DNA of 55,698 nucleotides from the NCBI GenBank assembly GCA_013043705.1, contig JABDNS010000126.1, positions 1 to 55,698 of the forward strand. The letters run 5' to 3'. Positions 55,138-55,698 of this stretch are shown here, piece after piece. Numbering within the stretch: position 1 is the stretch's first letter; the number at the start of each line of letters is the position of its first letter. This stretch comes from Pseudomonadales bacterium (lineage in GTDB: Bacteria > Pseudomonadota > Gammaproteobacteria > Pseudomonadales > UBA7434). The notes under the pieces are model-generated. The model was not told where the DNA came from, searched no databases, and was given only the letters and a program-made list of their open reading frames with translations. The translations under genes and the position numbers were made by a program.

Positions 55138-55698
55138 CTATGCTGGTTTACGCTGGCGGTCGCGTGCGGCAAGGCGCAGCGATGCCAGTGCGGTGCCGAA
55201 TAGCCAGGCCGAGGCCGGTAACGGCACCTCGCTGTTGCCAGGCTTGAAGGTTTGGCCGAAGTTCGCAACGCCCAGGCTGTTCGTGCCGGTGCCCCAGCTA
55301 AAGTCACTGGCGCGCGAGCCCATGCCTATCAGCTGCAGTGACTCGCCCTCAAGCGCGTCGCCGTCTTCGGCAATGCCGATGTCCACGCTCGTCATACCGA
55401 CCGCCCCGCCATTCACTGCGTCGACGCTGCCCTCATAGCTAATGAACTCCACCACATCGCCATCGATATCGATAATCGCGAAGCCATCGGCAGGACCATT
55501 TTGCAAACTGCCGGTAACCACATGAATGATGCCGTAGCCGTCGTAGGAATCGATGAAGGTGCTGACCAGCGCCAGTGTTCTGTACACCTCACCGTTGCCG
55601 CCGTTGTAGAGTTGTAGCTCCCAACCATCCACAGACTGGCCCGCGCGACCGGCTATTTCAACGCCTTCGTTCACGTCGATGCCGTTGTTGTCGTAATG
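55138..55698 (-). CDS. Lamin-tail-domain-like exported protein with VPLPA-CTERM signal, 5'-truncated by the window edge
   Basis: Frame open to the window end (HYDNNGIDVNEGVEIAGRAGQSVDGWELQLYNGGNGEVYR...); C-terminus SEVPLPASAWLFGTALASLRLAARDRQRKPA. Confidence 0.8.
   Translation of the reverse strand, partial: HYDNNGIDVNEGVEIAGRAGQSVDGWELQLYNGGNGEVYRTLALVSTFIDSYDGYGIIHVVTGSLQNGPADGFAIIDIDGDVVEFISYEGSVDAVNGGAVGMTSVDIGIAEDGDALEGESLQLIGMGSRASDFSWGTGTNSLGVANFGQTFKPGNSEVPLPASAWLFGTALASLRLAARDRQRKPA

Overview
The window is a gammaproteobacterial chromosomal segment whose gene order resembles Pseudomonas/Cellvibrionales core blocks. No phage, transposase, CRISPR array, tRNA or rRNA was recognised. 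Left to right: clpB (5'-truncated); a PA4642-like small protein; a small exported VPLPA-CTERM protein; gatB-gatA-gatC (-); mreBCD-maf-rng-yhdP (+); a two-gene unit encoding a membrane-anchored protein and a secreted metzincin-like protease with an IPTLxxWG-like C-terminal anchor (-); darP, mgtE, NPr-type HPr, rapZ, ptsN, hpf, rpoN, lptB, lptA, lptC, kdsC, kdsD, yrbG-like antiporter (-); mlaC without mlaFED or mlaB, ibaG, murA, hisG, hisD, hisC (+); a pair of 137-bp hairpin-rich direct repeats; a GGDEF protein, yciK-like SDR, mupP/gph-like phosphatase, ubiG, mtaD (-); gyrA, serC, pheA, hisC2, tyrA, aroA, cmk, rpsA, ihfB, lapA, lapB (+); and a truncated VPLPA-CTERM/lamin-tail-like protein (-). 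The observations I rate highest are: (1) a stand-alone VPLPA-CTERM gene with a well-matched sigma-54 -24/-12 promoter and a strong terminator; (2) a leishmanolysin-like secreted protease with TSP3-type repeats, sitting where nit/tldD/pmbA are usually found; (3) the 137-bp repeat pair at an apparent synteny junction; (4) an orphan mlaC with mlaFEDB missing; (5) tyrA/aroA separated by a single-nucleotide frame difference at a G5 run. All calls come from reading the sequence and ORF translations; no database search was possible.
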